DNA from: CAWARU01 sp963805795 | GTDB taxonomy: Bacteria > Pseudomonadota > Gammaproteobacteria > UBA6186 > Azoamicaceae | NCBI GenBank assembly: GCA_963805795.1 | Contig: CAWDVG010000002.1 | Coordinates: 1-64,000, forward strand | Direction of reading: 5' to 3' | DNA length: 64,000 nucleotides | Shown here: positions 21,409 to 30,799 of the stretch, one piece after another | Numbering within the stretch: the stretch's first letter is position 1 | How the letters are laid out: each line of letters opens with the position of its first letter | The notes under the pieces: generated by a model | Databases searched by the model: none | What the model was told of the DNA's origin: nothing | What the model saw: the letters and a program-made list of their open reading frames with translations, nothing else | Program-made: the position numbers and the translations under genes

Positions 21409-23117
21409 CTCACTTTTTTATTTTTTGTCTTACAACTTTGCTCAGTTTTTCATCGACTCAGGTTTTTGGATCAATTGATGACAAAGAACAGGAATTTCTT
21501 TCCCCAGATAAAGCCTTTGTTTTAAGTGTTAAAACCATCCCTAATGAGAAAGAACAAGCAACATTGCATTTTAGTATTGCACCTGGTTATCAGCTATATC
21601 AAGATCATCTGAAATTCAATAGTTTAACAGGGCATTCCATTCCAGAAAAAACTTTAGTGCTTCCAGCAGCCATACAAAAATCGGATGAAGTTTTAGGGCA
21701 AACCAAAATATATCGAAAAAAACTAGCTATTAATGTTCCCCTTTCTAAAGGCGAAGATGGAAAATTAGGCATCAAAATTCAGTATCAGGGCTGCGCTGAA
21801 GCCGGATTCTGTTATCCTCCTATTAGTAAAAAAATTGTTTTTTCAAAAGAAGGTCTGGCGAGTATCATCGATTTAGATCCTGAAGAATTTAATACAAAGA
21901 ACATCCGTTATGGACTGTCTACTGATACAGAAACTACCGATATCCAAGCTAATCAACCTGAGACTCAAACAGAGTCTGAGGTGGATCGAATTGCTGGTTT
22001 ATTCCAAAACCAAGCACTTCACCTCACTCTACTTGCGTTTTTAATCAGTGGCATTATTCTCGCTTTTACTCCTTGTGTTCTACCCATGGTGCCTATTTTG
22101 GCGAATATCTTAGTGGGACAAAAACAACCTCTCTCACGCAAACGATCTTTTATGCTATCTATTCTCTATATATTCAGCATGGCAAGCTGTTATGCACTTG
22201 CAGGCGTCGCGGCAGGTATACTCGGTAGCCATTTATCAACAACACTACAACAACCCCTGGTACTTATTAGTTTCAGCTTCTTAATAATAATGTTTTCTTT
22301 AAGCCAATTAAATCTCATTCAAGTTCAAATCCCTGCCTTTATAAGCCAGGCAATGAGTAAAATAGAATCCAAAAATCAATCCCAAGGGTCTGCTTTAGGT
22401 GCAATTAGTATGGGGGCTATTTCAGCCCTAGTCGCTTCTCCCTGTGTAACCCCGGTATTGGTTGGAGCATTAACGTATATCAGTCAAACAGGGAATGCTG
22501 TTCTTGGTGGATTAGCGCTCTTCACTCTTGCTTTCGGAATGGGCTTGCCGCTACTTGTTGCAGCGAGTATCGGCAGCCATTTCCTACCTAAAGTGGGTTC
22601 CTGGATGGTTTATATCAAATACTTAACAGGTGCTTTATTACTTGTATTGGCCGGTTCTATTTTATTGCGCGCAGTACCTCTTACGAATTCAGATGTAAGC
22701 AATTCAATTAATCAGGGTAGCAGTGAAGGGAAACATTCTTCATTCATAAATGTTGGTTCACCCTCTGAATTAACTGCTGCTATCTCTAAAGCCAAGCTAG
22801 AAAACAAGCCAGTTATATTAGATGTTTATGCAGATTGGTGTGTCTCCTGCCGCCAAATGGATAAAGAAGTTTTTGAAAATAAAAATGTCTTAAATAAATT
22901 GAATGATGTTCATTTACTAAGGCTTGATTTGACTCGGCAAACCAAAGAGAGTGCTGCCTTACAAAAAGAATTAGGCATTATTGGCCCTCCGATGGTGATA
23001 TTTTTCTGGCCAGATGGTCGTGAAGCTAAATCCTTTCGTCTGGCTGGAAAACCTAAATCCACTAATTTCTTGGATTTGGTGACACAATTTTTACAGGAAA
23101 CCAAACAAAAACAATAG
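21384..23117 (+). CDS. dsbD: Thiol:disulfide interchange protein DsbD
   Basis: DsbD carries electrons from cytoplasmic thioredoxin across the inner membrane to periplasmic isomerases and cytochrome c maturation. The 577-residue protein has a signal peptide (1-30), an N-terminal periplasmic domain with Cys137 and Cys143 (GCAEAGFCYPP), a central domain of about eight helices with the redox cysteines in FTPCVLPMVP and ASPCVTPVLVG, and a C-terminal thioredoxin domain with WCVSC (Cys486, Cys489). All six catalytic cysteines are therefore present. Length is close to E. coli DsbD (565). Confidence 0.96.
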   Translation: MVKKFCRLTHFFIFCLTTLLSFSSTQVFGSIDDKEQEFLSPDKAFVLSVKTIPNEKEQATLHFSIAPGYQLYQDHLKFNSLTGHSIPEKTLVLPAAIQKSDEVLGQTKIYRKKLAINVPLSKGEDGKLGIKIQYQGCAEAGFCYPPISKKIVFSKEGLASIIDLDPEEFNTKNIRYGLSTDTETTDIQANQPETQTESEVDRIAGLFQNQALHLTLLAFLISGIILAFTPCVLPMVPILANILVGQKQPLSRKRSFMLSILYIFSMASCYALAGVAAGILGSHLSTTLQQPLVLISFSFLIIMFSLSQLNLIQVQIPAFISQAMSKIESKNQSQGSALGAISMGAISALVASPCVTPVLVGALTYISQTGNAVLGGLALFTLAFGMGLPLLVAASIGSHFLPKVGSWMVYIKYLTGALLLVLAGSILLRAVPLTNSDVSNSINQGSSEGKHSSFINVGSPSELTAAISKAKLENKPVILDVYADWCVSCRQMDKEVFENKNVLNKLNDVHLLRLDLTRQTKESAALQKELGIIGPPMVIFFWPDGREAKSFRLAGKPKSTNFLDLVTQFLQETKQKQ

Positions 23118-23119
23118 GC

Positions 23120-23220
23120 TGTCAGACCGCAACATACAACATTGTTATATTGTTATCTTACATTGTTAATGTTGCGGTCGAACCTCATCTTACTACAATG
23201 TTATATGTTGCGGTCTGACA
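23120..23220. repeat. Inverted repeat downstream of dsbD
   Basis: The ends of this 101-bp segment are inverted copies of a 24-bp unit: GTCAGACCGCAACATA at 23121-23136 and its complement ending at 23219, with one mismatch in 24. A third, partial copy (AATGTTGCGGTCGAAC) sits in the middle at about 23167-23183. The structure could end the cutA-dsbD transcript or be a small palindromic mobile repeat. There is no T-run, so it is not a textbook terminator. Nothing else is seen before accB. Confidence 0.55.
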
Positions 23221-23362
23221 CCATTTTACTCTTGCCCCCAGGCATACTTTCTTGTACCTTGTTGTTTCTTTTATTCGTTGGGTAAACTTGCTGAGTAACC
23301 TGATTGGATAACAAACAGTCAATTGATTTTTGATATCGTGATTTAGAGATAGAGTAATTTTT

Positions 23363-23869
23363 ATGGATATTGCAAAAGTTAAAAAGTTGATTAGATTACT
23401 AGAGGAATCAGGTGTATCCGAGATAGAGATTCGTGAAGGTGAAGAATCTGTGCGTATCAGTCGACAGTTGCCCGCTTCGCATGCATCAGCACAACAAACT
23501 CAGATTCTCTCTCATTATCCCTTGCCTCATTCACCTTCGACATACCTTCCATCTGAGGAAAAAGCCTCTAACCATGGCCATCATCCATCCGCTGCATCCA
23601 AGAACATAGAAGATACCAATCCCAGCGATCATATTATTACCGCACCCATGGTGGGCACTTTTTATCGCTCTGCGACTCCCAACGATAAACCTTTTGTAGA
23701 TATCGGGAAGCCCATTAAAGTAGGGGATATACTCTGCATTGTGGAAGCGATGAAAATGCTAAATCAAATTGAAGCAGATGTTTCAGGTGTTATTAAACGC
23801 ATTTTGGTTGAAAATGGTCAACCGATAGAATTTGGTCAACCTTTATTTATTCTCAGTGAAGCAACATGA
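23363..23869 (+). CDS. accB: Biotin carboxyl carrier protein of acetyl-CoA carboxylase
   Basis: AccB carries the biotin on which AccC fixes bicarbonate, the first step of fatty-acid synthesis. The 168-residue protein has an N-terminal dimerisation helix (KVKKLIRLLEESGVSEIEI), a Ser/Pro/His-rich linker (50-85) and the biotinyl domain at 88-168, with the biotinylated lysine in EAMKMLNQIE. Length is near E. coli AccB (156). Its stop overlaps the accC start (ATGATG). Confidence 0.97.
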   Translation: MDIAKVKKLIRLLEESGVSEIEIREGEESVRISRQLPASHASAQQTQILSHYPLPHSPSTYLPSEEKASNHGHHPSAASKNIEDTNPSDHIITAPMVGTFYRSATPNDKPFVDIGKPIKVGDILCIVEAMKMLNQIEADVSGVIKRILVENGQPIEFGQPLFILSEAT

Positions 23870-25210
23870 TGCTTGATAAAGTTGTTATTGCCAATCGAGG
23901 CGAAATTGCATTACGGATCTTAAGAGCTTGTCGCGAGCTTGGTATTAAGACTGTCGCTGTGCATTCAACGGTCGATAGTCATCTGATGCATGTGAGGCTG
24001 GCCGATGAATCTGTGTGTATTGGCCCTGCTTTAGCAGCCCAAAGTTATCTTAACATTCCGGCTATTATTGCGGCTGCTGAAATAACAGATGCTGTTGCGA
24101 TTCATCCTGGATATGGGTTTCTTGCAGAAAATGCCGATTTTGCAGATCGAGTTGAAGCAAAGTGGATTTATTTTTATTGGACCTCGGGCTGAAAATATAC
24201 GACAAATGGGTGATAAAGTTTCTGCCATTCAAATGATGAGAAAGGCTTCGTTCCCTGTGTTCCGGGTTCAAATGGTGCACTCACCAGCCGATTCAGATGA
24301 TATCATTAAAATGGCCAGAGAAATTGGCTATCCCATTATCATTAAAGCCTCTGGCGGTGGTGGCGGGCGTGGCATGCGAGTTGTCCATAGTGAAGCCGCT
24401 CTTTTAAACTCTATTCAATTAACCAAGGCGGAAGCCAAAGCAGCGTTCAATAACGATGCCGTTTATATGGAAAAATTTTTAGAACATCCTCGTCATATTG
24501 AAATCCAAATATTAGCAGATGGCCAAGGAAATGCGATTTATTTGGCTGAGCGCGATTGTTCAATGCAAAGACGTCATCAGAAAGTATTAGAGGAAGCGCC
24601 TGCTCCAGGAATTAGCGAAGAAGCAAGGCAAAAAATTGGCGAACGCTGTGTTAAAGCCTGTCTTGAAATGAGCTATCGAGGTGCCGGTACATTTGAGTTT
24701 TTATATGAAAATGGTGAATTTTATTTTATTGAAATGAATACCCGTATTCAGGTTGAACATCCCGTCACTGAAATGATTACGGGCATCGATATTGTCCGAG
24801 AACAATTGCGTATTGCAGCAGGTGAACCATTATCCATTCGATCAAAAAGATGTCAAAATAAATGGGCATGCTATTGAATGCAGAATCAATGCCGAAGATC
24901 CCGAACGTTTACCCCAAGTCCTGGCAAAATTCAACAGTTTCACGCACCCGGTGGTTTAGGCATTCGTTTTGATTCACATATTTATACTGGTTATGAAGTT
25001 CCACCCTATTATGATTCCTTGATTGGTAAACTCATTTCTTTTGGCGGCGATCGCCAAACCGCGATTGCACGTATGCGCAATGCCTTGGATGAAATTGTTA
25101 TTGACGGTATTAAAAGTAATGTTCCTTTGCATCAAGATCTGATCCGGGATAGTAATTTTCATGCGGGTGAAACCAATATCCATTATCTTGAAAAAAAATT
25201 AGCGACTTAA
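23866..25210 (+). pseudogene. accC: Biotin carboxylase, frameshifted as given
   Basis: AccC carboxylates the biotin on AccB. Three consecutive frames together give a complete 448-codon protein (E. coli 449): VIANRGEIALRILRACRELG at the start, the ATP-grasp glycine loop KASGGGGGRGMR, then FIEMNTRIQVEHPVTEM, and the C-terminal part with FHAPGGLGIRFDSHIY. The frame breaks at about 24157 (one extra base), about 24839-24842 (one extra base) and about 24910 (one base missing). Residues on both sides of each break remain well conserved and there are no substituted stop codons. The gene is thus either very recently damaged or wrongly sequenced. It lies in the normal accB-accC-prmA order and is usually essential. 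Confidence 0.9.
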
Positions 25211-25241
25211 GAGGCTGCAAGGGTGATGGGGTCAAGTCCGT

Positions 25242-26174
25242 ATGTATCAACAATTAACTTTAGAAATCCCAAAAGCCAATGTAGACAACTGCGAAGAGTT
25301 ACTCTGGGAACTAGGAGCCTTAGCCGTTACTTTGGAAGATGCCAAGGATGATCCGCTTTTTGAACCGGCCGTTGGTAGTACACCTTTATGGCAAAATAAC
25401 AAAATCATCGCCTTATTCGATCGTGAAACAGATCTAGAAACTGTGATCCACGCACTTGAACAAACATTTGAGCCTAAGATTTTGAATATACTCACATCAG
25501 AAATGCTAGCAGACAAAGACTGGGTTCGTGCTTCTCTTGATCAATTTAAACCCCAATGTTTTGGTGAGAATCTTTGGATTTGCCCCAGTTGGTGTGCAGA
25601 AGAATTCAAAACCCTTCATGCAGCGGATCCAATAAAACCTATCCTGGTTTTATTGGATCCTGGGCTTGCTTTTGGAACGGGTATGCATCCGACCACACAA
25701 TTATGTTTACAATGGTTAGCAACTCATGCTGTAAATGGGAAGATAATCATGGATTATGGCTGCGGTTCTGGTATTTTGGGCATTGCTGCACTTAAATTAG
25801 GTGCTAAGCAATTATTGGCCATTGATCATGATTCGCAGGCATTATTAAGTACCACAGATAATGCTAAATTAAATGCCATTGATATAGCTGATACATCAAG
25901 CATTCATTGTCTCAGCCCAGAAGCTTTGCAATTAATTCCTAAACCCCTAGCCTCTAGCGTGGACATTATTCTAGCCAATATTTTAGCCAACCCCTTAATA
26001 GAACTTGCGCCAAGACTTGCTTCTATGTTGGCGCCAAAAGGTCAAATCGTATTATCTGGACTATTGACAACACAAATTGATCTTGTCGTCAATGCCTATC
26101 AAGCTTTTATGGAAAATTTCGTTATAGAGCAAGCAGATGAGTGGGTTTGTATATATGCAGAAAAAAAGGGATAA
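25242..26174 (+). CDS. prmA: Ribosomal protein L11 methyltransferase
   Basis: PrmA methylates ribosomal protein L11 with S-adenosylmethionine. The 310-residue protein has the family-specific N-terminal domain (1-100) and a Rossmann methyltransferase domain with DPGLAFGTGMHPTT, motif I DYGCGSGILGIAALKLGA and the NILANPLIELAP segment that binds substrate. Length is as in E. coli PrmA (293) plus a short insert. It follows accC by 31 bp. In E. coli prmA-dusB-fis are contiguous; here a histidine kinase and a large unknown lie between prmA and dusB. Confidence 0.95.
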   Translation: MYQQLTLEIPKANVDNCEELLWELGALAVTLEDAKDDPLFEPAVGSTPLWQNNKIIALFDRETDLETVIHALEQTFEPKILNILTSEMLADKDWVRASLDQFKPQCFGENLWICPSWCAEEFKTLHAADPIKPILVLLDPGLAFGTGMHPTTQLCLQWLATHAVNGKIIMDYGCGSGILGIAALKLGAKQLLAIDHDSQALLSTTDNAKLNAIDIADTSSIHCLSPEALQLIPKPLASSVDIILANILANPLIELAPRLASMLAPKGQIVLSGLLTTQIDLVVNAYQAFMENFVIEQADEWVCIYAEKKG

Positions 26175-26183
26175 TCAATGCAT

Positions 26184-26226
26184 AAGCATGCCCGAAGGGC
26201 GAGCGCCAAGGATGGCGCGAGTCAAA
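26184..26226. other. Tandem GC-rich hairpins after prmA
   Basis: Two short perfect hairpins follow each other in the prmA/kinase convergent gap: GCCC-GAA-GGGC and GCGCCA-AGGA-TGGCGC. There is no T-run. The GC content is unlike the surroundings, suggesting either a bidirectional transcript-end structure or a dispersed repeat. Confidence 0.35.
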
Positions 26227-26264
26227 TTGACAAAACATGGGCGTTCTAAGATAGTGCGTAACAG

Positions 26265-27407
26265 TTATGTGGTTTCTAGTAGAGGAAGTTTAAAGGGTAT
26301 ATAACAAATAAACTGCGTTCCCTTCCCCGCTTCACTCTTAACTTCAATTTCGCCTTCTAATTCATGTATAAATTGCTTTACAATAGGTAAACCCAAGCCA
26401 TGACCTCTATGAATATTTCTATTAGAGGGTTCACCTCGATTAAATTTTTCAAATAAAGCATTTTGTTTTTCTTCGGGTATACCAATCCCACTATCTTCAA
26501 TGAGGATTTTAAGAATAACTTCTTTCTTACTCATTTTTGTAAGAGATTCTATCTTGATTCTGACAAAGCCTTCCTGAGTGAATTTTATCGCATTACTAAC
26601 TAAATTGATTAAAATTCTTTGAATTCTGTATTTGTCGCCAATTAATATGGATGGAAATTCTTCTGGGTAATCTGCAGTCAATGCTAATTTCTTATTCTTT
26701 GCTGCGGGCAATTCTATATCATAAACTGTTTTTATCAGTTCTTTGAGATCAAATCTTTTCAAAACGACTTGTACCCCCCCCGATTCAACGTGCGAAAATT
26801 CGAGCACTTCATTGAAATATTGGATGAGCTCTTGGGAAGCATTTTCGATATCCAGTAACAGCGTTCGTTTTTGCGGATCAATTTCTAAATGTCGAAGCAC
26901 CTGGCAAATTCCAATCATTCCTGCAATAGGAGTCCGGATATCATGTTCCATGTTGCGAATAAATTCATCTTTAACCTGATTGGCAATTTCAGCAGCCTCT
27001 TTTGCTTGGATAAGCTGCTGTTCCATTTTTTTACGTTCCGTGATATCAAAAGAAACGCCAAGCATGCCAATAACTTCATTATCATCATTAAGAATAGGCG
27101 TTTTTTGTGAGAGATAAATGCCTTCCCCATTTATCATAGTAGCTCTTTCTTCTATGGTGACTAATTTACCACTTTCCATGACTTCATGATTAATCGCGGT
27201 AATACGGGATGCTTGTTCGGGATCTTTTAATAAATCACCGGTAGTTTTACCAATAATTTCTTGGGGTGAAGCAAGACCTAAAGATTCCGCTTGAACATTA
27301 TTACAACCCAAATAAATATTGTTTTTATCAACCCAATAGATATGACCTGGTAAAGCAGCGATAATTTTATCAACATAAGTTTCTTTTTTTGTCTTATATC
27401 GAAACAT
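26265..27407 (-). CDS. Orphan PAS-domain sensor histidine kinase
   Basis: This is a 380-residue soluble sensor kinase. It has a PAS domain at about 10-125 (LPGHIYWVDKNN...GVSFDITERKK), a HisKA dimerisation domain with phospho-acceptor His155 in RNMEHDIRTP, and an HATPase_c domain with LINLVSNAIKFT (N box), DSGIGIPE (G1), FEKFNRG (F) and GHGLGLPIV (G2). No membrane segment is seen. The start MFRYKTKKE at 27407 is chosen because GAGG lies seven bases before it; the frame opens nine codons earlier. No response regulator is adjacent, so it is an orphan, and its signal is unknown. It converges with prmA. Confidence 0.9.
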   Translation of the reverse strand: MFRYKTKKETYVDKIIAALPGHIYWVDKNNIYLGCNNVQAESLGLASPQEIIGKTTGDLLKDPEQASRITAINHEVMESGKLVTIEERATMINGEGIYLSQKTPILNDDNEVIGMLGVSFDITERKKMEQQLIQAKEAAEIANQVKDEFIRNMEHDIRTPIAGMIGICQVLRHLEIDPQKRTLLLDIENASQELIQYFNEVLEFSHVESGGVQVVLKRFDLKELIKTVYDIELPAAKNKKLALTADYPEEFPSILIGDKYRIQRILINLVSNAIKFTQEGFVRIKIESLTKMSKKEVILKILIEDSGIGIPEEKQNALFEKFNRGEPSNRNIHRGHGLGLPIVKQFIHELEGEIEVKSEAGKGTQFICYIPFKLPLLETT

Positions 27408-27725
27408 AAATGCCTCAAATAAGTTAAAGAGCATAAGGTGAATTAGCCAAAAATCTAGATATCAAACACTTGGTTATGATACAATAAGCTAACTATCCAT
27501 ATAATTCTGCTTTGTCAAAATAAAATTCTAAACAGTTCCTTTTGAAAAAACAACCCATCATTTTAGCATTATTTTTATGGTGAAACAAACTTATTTAAAC
27601 CCTAATTCGTTGTATGTCATGCAAGGGTTACTCTAAAATAGTCTCCTCAATTGACATCTTAGAGAAAGTATGTTTATTTACATTGAAAATTTAATTAAGC
27701 AAAGTGGAATGATGGTATATCAAAT
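27408..27725. other. Kinase/cyclodipeptide-synthase intergenic region
   Basis: This 318-bp AT-rich divergent region holds no gene I can support. TTGACA at about 27651-27656, followed 17-18 bp later by TTATTTA, is a possible promoter for the plus-strand gene at 27726. No clear Shine-Dalgarno precedes that gene's ATG. Confidence 0.4.
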
Positions 27726-29420
27726 ATGATCACAGCAACTGGGGCTAGTGAAGCCGTACAACAAAAAACAAAGTCAGATACTGAATCTGTTATGTATTTT
27801 ACTAACAAATTTGCGGATAGTAATGTTGCAGAACCAGACATTAAAGCTTGGGTACAACAAAAATTTATTACTCATAAACCTCTTTCCGAGTCTACTGTTG
27901 CTTTTTTAGGGAGTGTTTCTTCAAAAAAAGTAATGACGCCTCAGTATTTTAAAGCTACTGCAGATTATTTAGTTAAAACTAAGGCTTTGGAAGTCATTGT
28001 TCTTATTGGAGGAACTTTAAAACGTCATAATTTTTGGGATTCAAAGATTTATCAAGAGAAATTGAAATTAGCACAAACCTTTACGCCTCCCACTATTGAG
28101 CAAGTAACAGAGGAATCTTTGGAATGGGAAAAAAAATGGATAGAGTCCAATGCTGCCGCTCTTCATTACCTACAAGCAAATCTTGGAACCCGTTATCAAC
28201 CGCTACGTTGGGCTGATTTTTTAAATTCGGGTTCAAGCTATCAGAAAATACATAAATTTTTATGGGAACTCTATCAAGCCAATAGCAAATTTAGAGCCGA
28301 GGTAGATAGCACCGTAGATGCCCGACTCAAGGAAATTCTTACAAAGAAGAAAATAAGGGAAGAACATACCGAAATTGCCAGAGCCCATATACTAAAGTAT
28401 GTGCTTGAGGAAGCCCCCATGCTCTCTCGTTCTGCTCTAAACGTTGATTATTTATTTTATCCTGAGGACATGTCGGCAGCCTTAAAAGCCATTTATCCAT
28501 TATTGAATCCCATGAAAACCGCTCCCACGCGCTGGATTGTCCCAAAATTTCAGAAGGCCAAAGATAACCCTGTAGAAGTCATTGGATATAGTAGTACTGT
28601 CGATAGTTTTGAGCAGACAATTAAGTTTAAACAATCTGTTGCAATACCCATTCATATGACAAAGCACCCTCTTACATCAGCGGTAGCTGTCAGAAACTCG
28701 AAAGGAGCAGGCGCTTCTCAAATAGGGACAGCGGATTTATATCTATCAGCGGCAAGCATGAGTGTTGCTTCAGGCGTGGAATACTCACCCATGGGCTCCC
28801 CTCAATTCATGTCTTCATCTCCACCTGTATCTTATTACTTTGATAAAAAACAAGCTGAAGAGGCTGCATCAGTCGATTTTGTACAATTTCGTCCTGCGGC
28901 TTCCGCCAATGGAACCCAAACTTTTTCACAGACACCACCACCTTCAGTTCATCTCAATACATTTTATATTCCTACCAACAGCAGTAAAATGTCTGGACAG
29001 CATGCAACTTTCGTATCTAATGTAAAATCCAAGTCTCCAACGCCCAATGCTCAAAGCGCGGGTAGTTATTCCGGTAGAACATTATGTACAAGAAATACAG
29101 GAATAACTGGCGGGAATGATGGCAGAAGGTCTAAAATTCATTCAGCTCGAAGAATGTCCAAAAAACTAACTTCTCTAAAAGATCATTTCCAAGAAATAAA
29201 TTCTTACTCATTTGAAGAAATATTCCCTCATCAACATATTTCTCTTTATAAATTATCTGCAGCTTCAAACTCTCATAAAGGTGCAGCGGTAACTCCTACA
29301 GGCTCCCCAACCTCTAATTCAATGACTGGGGATTTTCCAGCACTTGAAATTCATGCAAAAAAATTATCTCTACAAACAAGACCCTCATCTAAACCTATGG
29401 TGGCAATTACACTTACTTAA
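27726..29420 (+). CDS. Putative tRNA-dependent cyclodipeptide synthase (XYP type) with long C-terminal tail
   Basis: Residues 50-260 of this 564-residue protein look like a cyclodipeptide synthase, an enzyme that takes two aminoacyl-tRNAs and makes a 2,5-diketopiperazine. What I see: FLGSVSS with Ser63 where the family's nucleophile lies; a following strand EVIVLIGG; the helix segment LKYVLEEAP with Tyr225 and Glu229, spaced like catalytic Tyr178/Glu182 of AlbC; and FYP with Tyr245-Pro246, the Tyr202-Pro203 signature of the XYP subfamily. Position 40 of AlbC is Ser here rather than Asn, also as in XYP. The remaining 300 residues are Ser/Thr/Pro-rich and match nothing I recognise; known members lack such a tail. 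No oxidase, P450 or methyltransferase partner is adjacent. The call rests on motif reading only. Confidence 0.65.
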   Translation: MITATGASEAVQQKTKSDTESVMYFTNKFADSNVAEPDIKAWVQQKFITHKPLSESTVAFLGSVSSKKVMTPQYFKATADYLVKTKALEVIVLIGGTLKRHNFWDSKIYQEKLKLAQTFTPPTIEQVTEESLEWEKKWIESNAAALHYLQANLGTRYQPLRWADFLNSGSSYQKIHKFLWELYQANSKFRAEVDSTVDARLKEILTKKKIREEHTEIARAHILKYVLEEAPMLSRSALNVDYLFYPEDMSAALKAIYPLLNPMKTAPTRWIVPKFQKAKDNPVEVIGYSSTVDSFEQTIKFKQSVAIPIHMTKHPLTSAVAVRNSKGAGASQIGTADLYLSAASMSVASGVEYSPMGSPQFMSSSPPVSYYFDKKQAEEAASVDFVQFRPAASANGTQTFSQTPPPSVHLNTFYIPTNSSKMSGQHATFVSNVKSKSPTPNAQSAGSYSGRTLCTRNTGITGGNDGRRSKIHSARRMSKKLTSLKDHFQEINSYSFEEIFPHQHISLYKLSAASNSHKGAAVTPTGSPTSNSMTGDFPALEIHAKKLSLQTRPSSKPMVAITLT

Positions 29421-29598
29421 TCTTAAGGCTTGCACACCATAAAAACCACAAACATCTATTACAAAAATTCACAGTTTTAGTTTCAAGTCAATTTTTGATA
29501 CCAGGATTCTCTTTATTATCCTAACGCTGTTCATATCTATACTGACATCAAGGGTATTTTCAGCAGGACAGGCTGCTGATTTTGCGGTACTATAACAC

Positions 29599-30555
29599 AT
29601 GCAAATTGGAAAATATAAGTTAGTTAATAATATTATTATGGCCCCCATGGCTGAAGTCACCGATCGTCCTTTTCGTATCCTATGCAAAAAGCTAGGAGCA
29701 GGCATGGCTGTGTCGGAGATGGTATCCGTCAATTCTTTATTGCGTGGTAGCGCCAAAACCTTGCGTCGCGCTAACCATGAGGGTGAGACATTTCCCCGCT
29801 CCATCCAAATTGCCGGTGCAGATCCCAGTTTAATGGCCGAAGCCGCACGTTTCAACGAAGCAGCAGGGGCAGAGATTATTGATATTAATATGGGCTGCCC
29901 CGCTAAGAGAGTCTGCAATACGCTTGCTGGTTCTTCCCTACTTCGAGATGAACCCTTAGTGGCTAAAATATTAGCCGCCGTTGTATCTGCTGTCTCAATT
30001 CCTGTCACCTTAAAAATTCGTACCGGTTGGGACAGTCAAAATAAAAATGGTATCACCATTGCTAAGATTGCTGAGGATTGTGGCATACAAGCTTTATCTG
30101 TACACGGCCGTACGAGAGCATGTTTCTTTAAGGGTGAGGCGGAATATGAAACCATTGCTGCTATAAAAGACGCCATTCATATCCCCGTTATTGCTAATGG
30201 CGATATCACTTCCCCCGAAAAAGCAAAACAGGTTTTAGATCAAACGAAAGCAGATGGGGTTATGATCGGTAGAGCTGCACAGGGTAAACCTTGGATCTTT
30301 CGTGAAATTGCACATTATTTAGCTACAGGGGAATATCTTCCTGAACCCACCCCCTCAGAAATTAAAACTATATTGCTGGAACATTTAGAAACAGTTTATG
30401 AATATTATGGTGAGCAACGCGGGCCTTTTGTCGCAAGAAAACATGTCTATTGGTATAGTAAAGGGCAAGCAAAAGCTGCGCGTTTTCGAGAAGATTTTAA
30501 TGAATTGACCACTGCTTCGGAGCAACGACATGCAATCGAAACATTTTTTACGTGA
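29599..30555 (+). CDS. dusB: tRNA-dihydrouridine synthase B
   Basis: DusB reduces uridine to dihydrouridine in the D-loop of tRNA using FMN and NADPH. The 318-residue protein starts IGKYKLVNNIIMAPMAEVTD (FMN barrel strand 1) and has the catalytic Cys100 in NMGCPAKRVCNTLAGSSLL, LKIRTGWD, SVHGRTR and VIANGDITSPEKA. Length equals that of E. coli DusB (321). It overlaps fis by 26 bp, the conserved dusB-fis operon, in which E. coli controls fis by growth rate. Confidence 0.97.
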   Translation: MQIGKYKLVNNIIMAPMAEVTDRPFRILCKKLGAGMAVSEMVSVNSLLRGSAKTLRRANHEGETFPRSIQIAGADPSLMAEAARFNEAAGAEIIDINMGCPAKRVCNTLAGSSLLRDEPLVAKILAAVVSAVSIPVTLKIRTGWDSQNKNGITIAKIAEDCGIQALSVHGRTRACFFKGEAEYETIAAIKDAIHIPVIANGDITSPEKAKQVLDQTKADGVMIGRAAQGKPWIFREIAHYLATGEYLPEPTPSEIKTILLEHLETVYEYYGEQRGPFVARKHVYWYSKGQAKAARFREDFNELTTASEQRHAIETFFT

Positions 30556-30787
30556 TTATGTTCGTCATGCTTTACAAGAATATTTTTCTTCATTAGAAGC
30601 ATTAGAGGAAGCAACCCCATCCGGAATGTATAATCTCGTGCTCGCAGAAGTTGAAGCACCTTTGCTAGAAACAGTCATGCAAAAAACCAAAGGTAACCAA
30701 TCGCAGGCTGCCGCTTGGCTAGGGCTAAATCGCGGGACTCTTAGAAAATTACTCGCAAAGTACGGTTTAGATACCTTAAAATATTAA
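30530..30787 (+). CDS. fis: DNA-binding protein Fis
   Basis: Fis is a nucleoid protein that bends DNA and activates rRNA promoters. The 85-residue protein has the C-terminal helix-turn-helix (QAAAWLGLNRGTLRKLL), nearly identical to the E. coli one, and the central dimerisation helices. It is slightly shorter than E. coli Fis (98) at the flexible N-terminus. The ATG lies inside the end of dusB. Its presence next to dusB supports a gammaproteobacterial origin. Confidence 0.95.
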   Translation: MQSKHFLRDYVRHALQEYFSSLEALEEATPSGMYNLVLAEVEAPLLETVMQKTKGNQSQAAAWLGLNRGTLRKLLAKYGLDTLKY

Positions 30788-30799
30788 GATTAAATAGTC

